A program made the translations under genes and the position numbers. From Actinomycetes bacterium (lineage in GTDB: Bacteria > Actinomycetota > Acidimicrobiia > Acidimicrobiales > Ilumatobacteraceae), in NCBI GenBank assembly GCA_023417265.1, contig JAEZFY010000131.1, forward strand, positions 1 through 6,502: DNA of 6,502 bases, given 5' to 3'. The notes below the pieces were generated by a model, which saw nothing but the letters and a program-made list of their open reading frames with translations, made no database searches and was not told the DNA's origin. This document shows, piece by piece, positions 6,355-6,502 of the stretch (the first letter of the stretch is position 1; each line of letters starts with the position of its first letter).

Positions 6355-6360
6355 AGCGTA
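6355..6360 (-). promoter_or_regulatory. -10 box (TACGCT) for a leaderless sirtuin transcript
   Basis: On the minus strand TACGCT fits TANNNT and is followed by six bases (CGACGG) and ATG 6348, placing the predicted transcription start on the A of the ATG. No Shine-Dalgarno and no clear -35 box are present in the 61-bp divergent gap. Confidence 0.5.
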
Positions 6361-6397
6361 GGCGGGTGGGCGACGGCCGGAGCCGCGCTGGCGGCGC

Positions 6398-6403
6398 CAG
6401 ACT
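6398..6403 (+). promoter_or_regulatory. Weak -10-like box (CAGACT) and adjacent GGAGGG before the lipoprotein gene
   Basis: CAGACT keeps the A and final T of TANNNT and lies exactly six bases before ATG 6410, as in the two leaderless candidates on the minus strand. The six bases between are GGAGGG (6404-6409), a strong Shine-Dalgarno-like string, but it abuts the ATG, which is closer than normal spacing. Which signal is used cannot be decided from the sequence. Confidence 0.25.
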
Positions 6404-6409
6404 GGAGGG

Positions 6410-6502
6410 ATGCGTCGGCTCGCCCTCACGGTCGCGATCAGCCTCGCTGCCGTGGCCGCCTGCGGCGAGCGCACGCCTGCGGGCTCGGGCACGTTCGTCG
6501 AG
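6410..6502 (+). CDS. N-terminus of a predicted lipoprotein (3' end outside window)
   Basis: ATG 6410 opens a frame of 31 codons that runs off the right edge. It encodes a typical bacterial type II signal peptide: two Arg after Met, a hydrophobic core at residues 4-17, and a lipobox V15-A16-A17-C18 followed by Gly. Cleavage before C18 and lipidation would anchor the mature protein on the outer face of the cytoplasmic membrane. The mature part visible so far (GERTPAGSGTFVE) is too short to assign a family; a Gly/Ser/Thr-rich linker right after the lipid Cys is usual. The gene is divergent from the sirtuin with 61 bp between the starts, so the two probably have back-to-back promoters. Confidence 0.68.
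   Translation, partial: MRRLALTVAISLAAVAACGERTPAGSGTFVE

Noticed and set aside
6349..6492. 48-codon upstream extension of the sirtuin frame
   Set aside because: Its composition is unlike sirtuins, it overlaps the lipoprotein signal-peptide coding on the other strand, and a TANNNT box sits at leaderless distance from ATG 6348.

Overview
The window is a GC-rich bacterial chromosome segment that is gene-dense throughout. It has seven protein-coding genes, two of them cut by the window edges. GTG starts, scarce Shine-Dalgarno sequences, TANNNT boxes sitting six bases before start codons (the leaderless pattern), and a rhodanese-MoeB protein without zinc cysteines all suggest an actinobacterium. 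The moeB-like protein resembles those of Acidimicrobiia such as Ilumatobacter, but that placement is from memory of the family and was not searched. I see no rRNA, tRNA, CRISPR array, insertion sequence or phage gene.

Left part, plus strand: the last 45 codons of an unrecognised protein, then a ten-helix EamA/RhtA-type metabolite exporter starting at GTG 174. The exporter meets the minus-strand genes tail to tail with four bases between the stop codons, and a GC-rich stem-loop spans this junction.

Centre and right, minus strand, in transcription order: a SIR2 family NAD-dependent deacetylase (6348 to 5554); a rhodanese-ThiF/MoeB sulfur-carrier activating protein (5548 to 4385) five bases later; a large membrane protein with an internal spermidine-synthase-like domain (4322 to 1848) 62 bases later; and a TauD/TfdA-type Fe(II)/2-oxoglutarate dioxygenase (1917 to 1060) whose start lies 70 nt inside the preceding gene. 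At the right edge a divergent plus-strand gene begins with a lipoprotein signal peptide, 61 bp from the sirtuin start.

The sirtuin and moeB-like genes look like ordinary housekeeping functions: protein deacylation, and activation of MoaD/ThiS-type sulfur carriers. The less ordinary part is the overlapping pair. The spermidine-synthase-like domain appears to lack the usual gate-loop catalytic Asp, and the dioxygenase keeps the metal and 2-oxoglutarate ligands while losing most taurine contacts. Both therefore probably act on something other than the textbook substrates. Their tight overlap suggests co-expression and possibly a shared pathway, but the sequence does not reveal its product. I found no clear evidence of a wholly new system.
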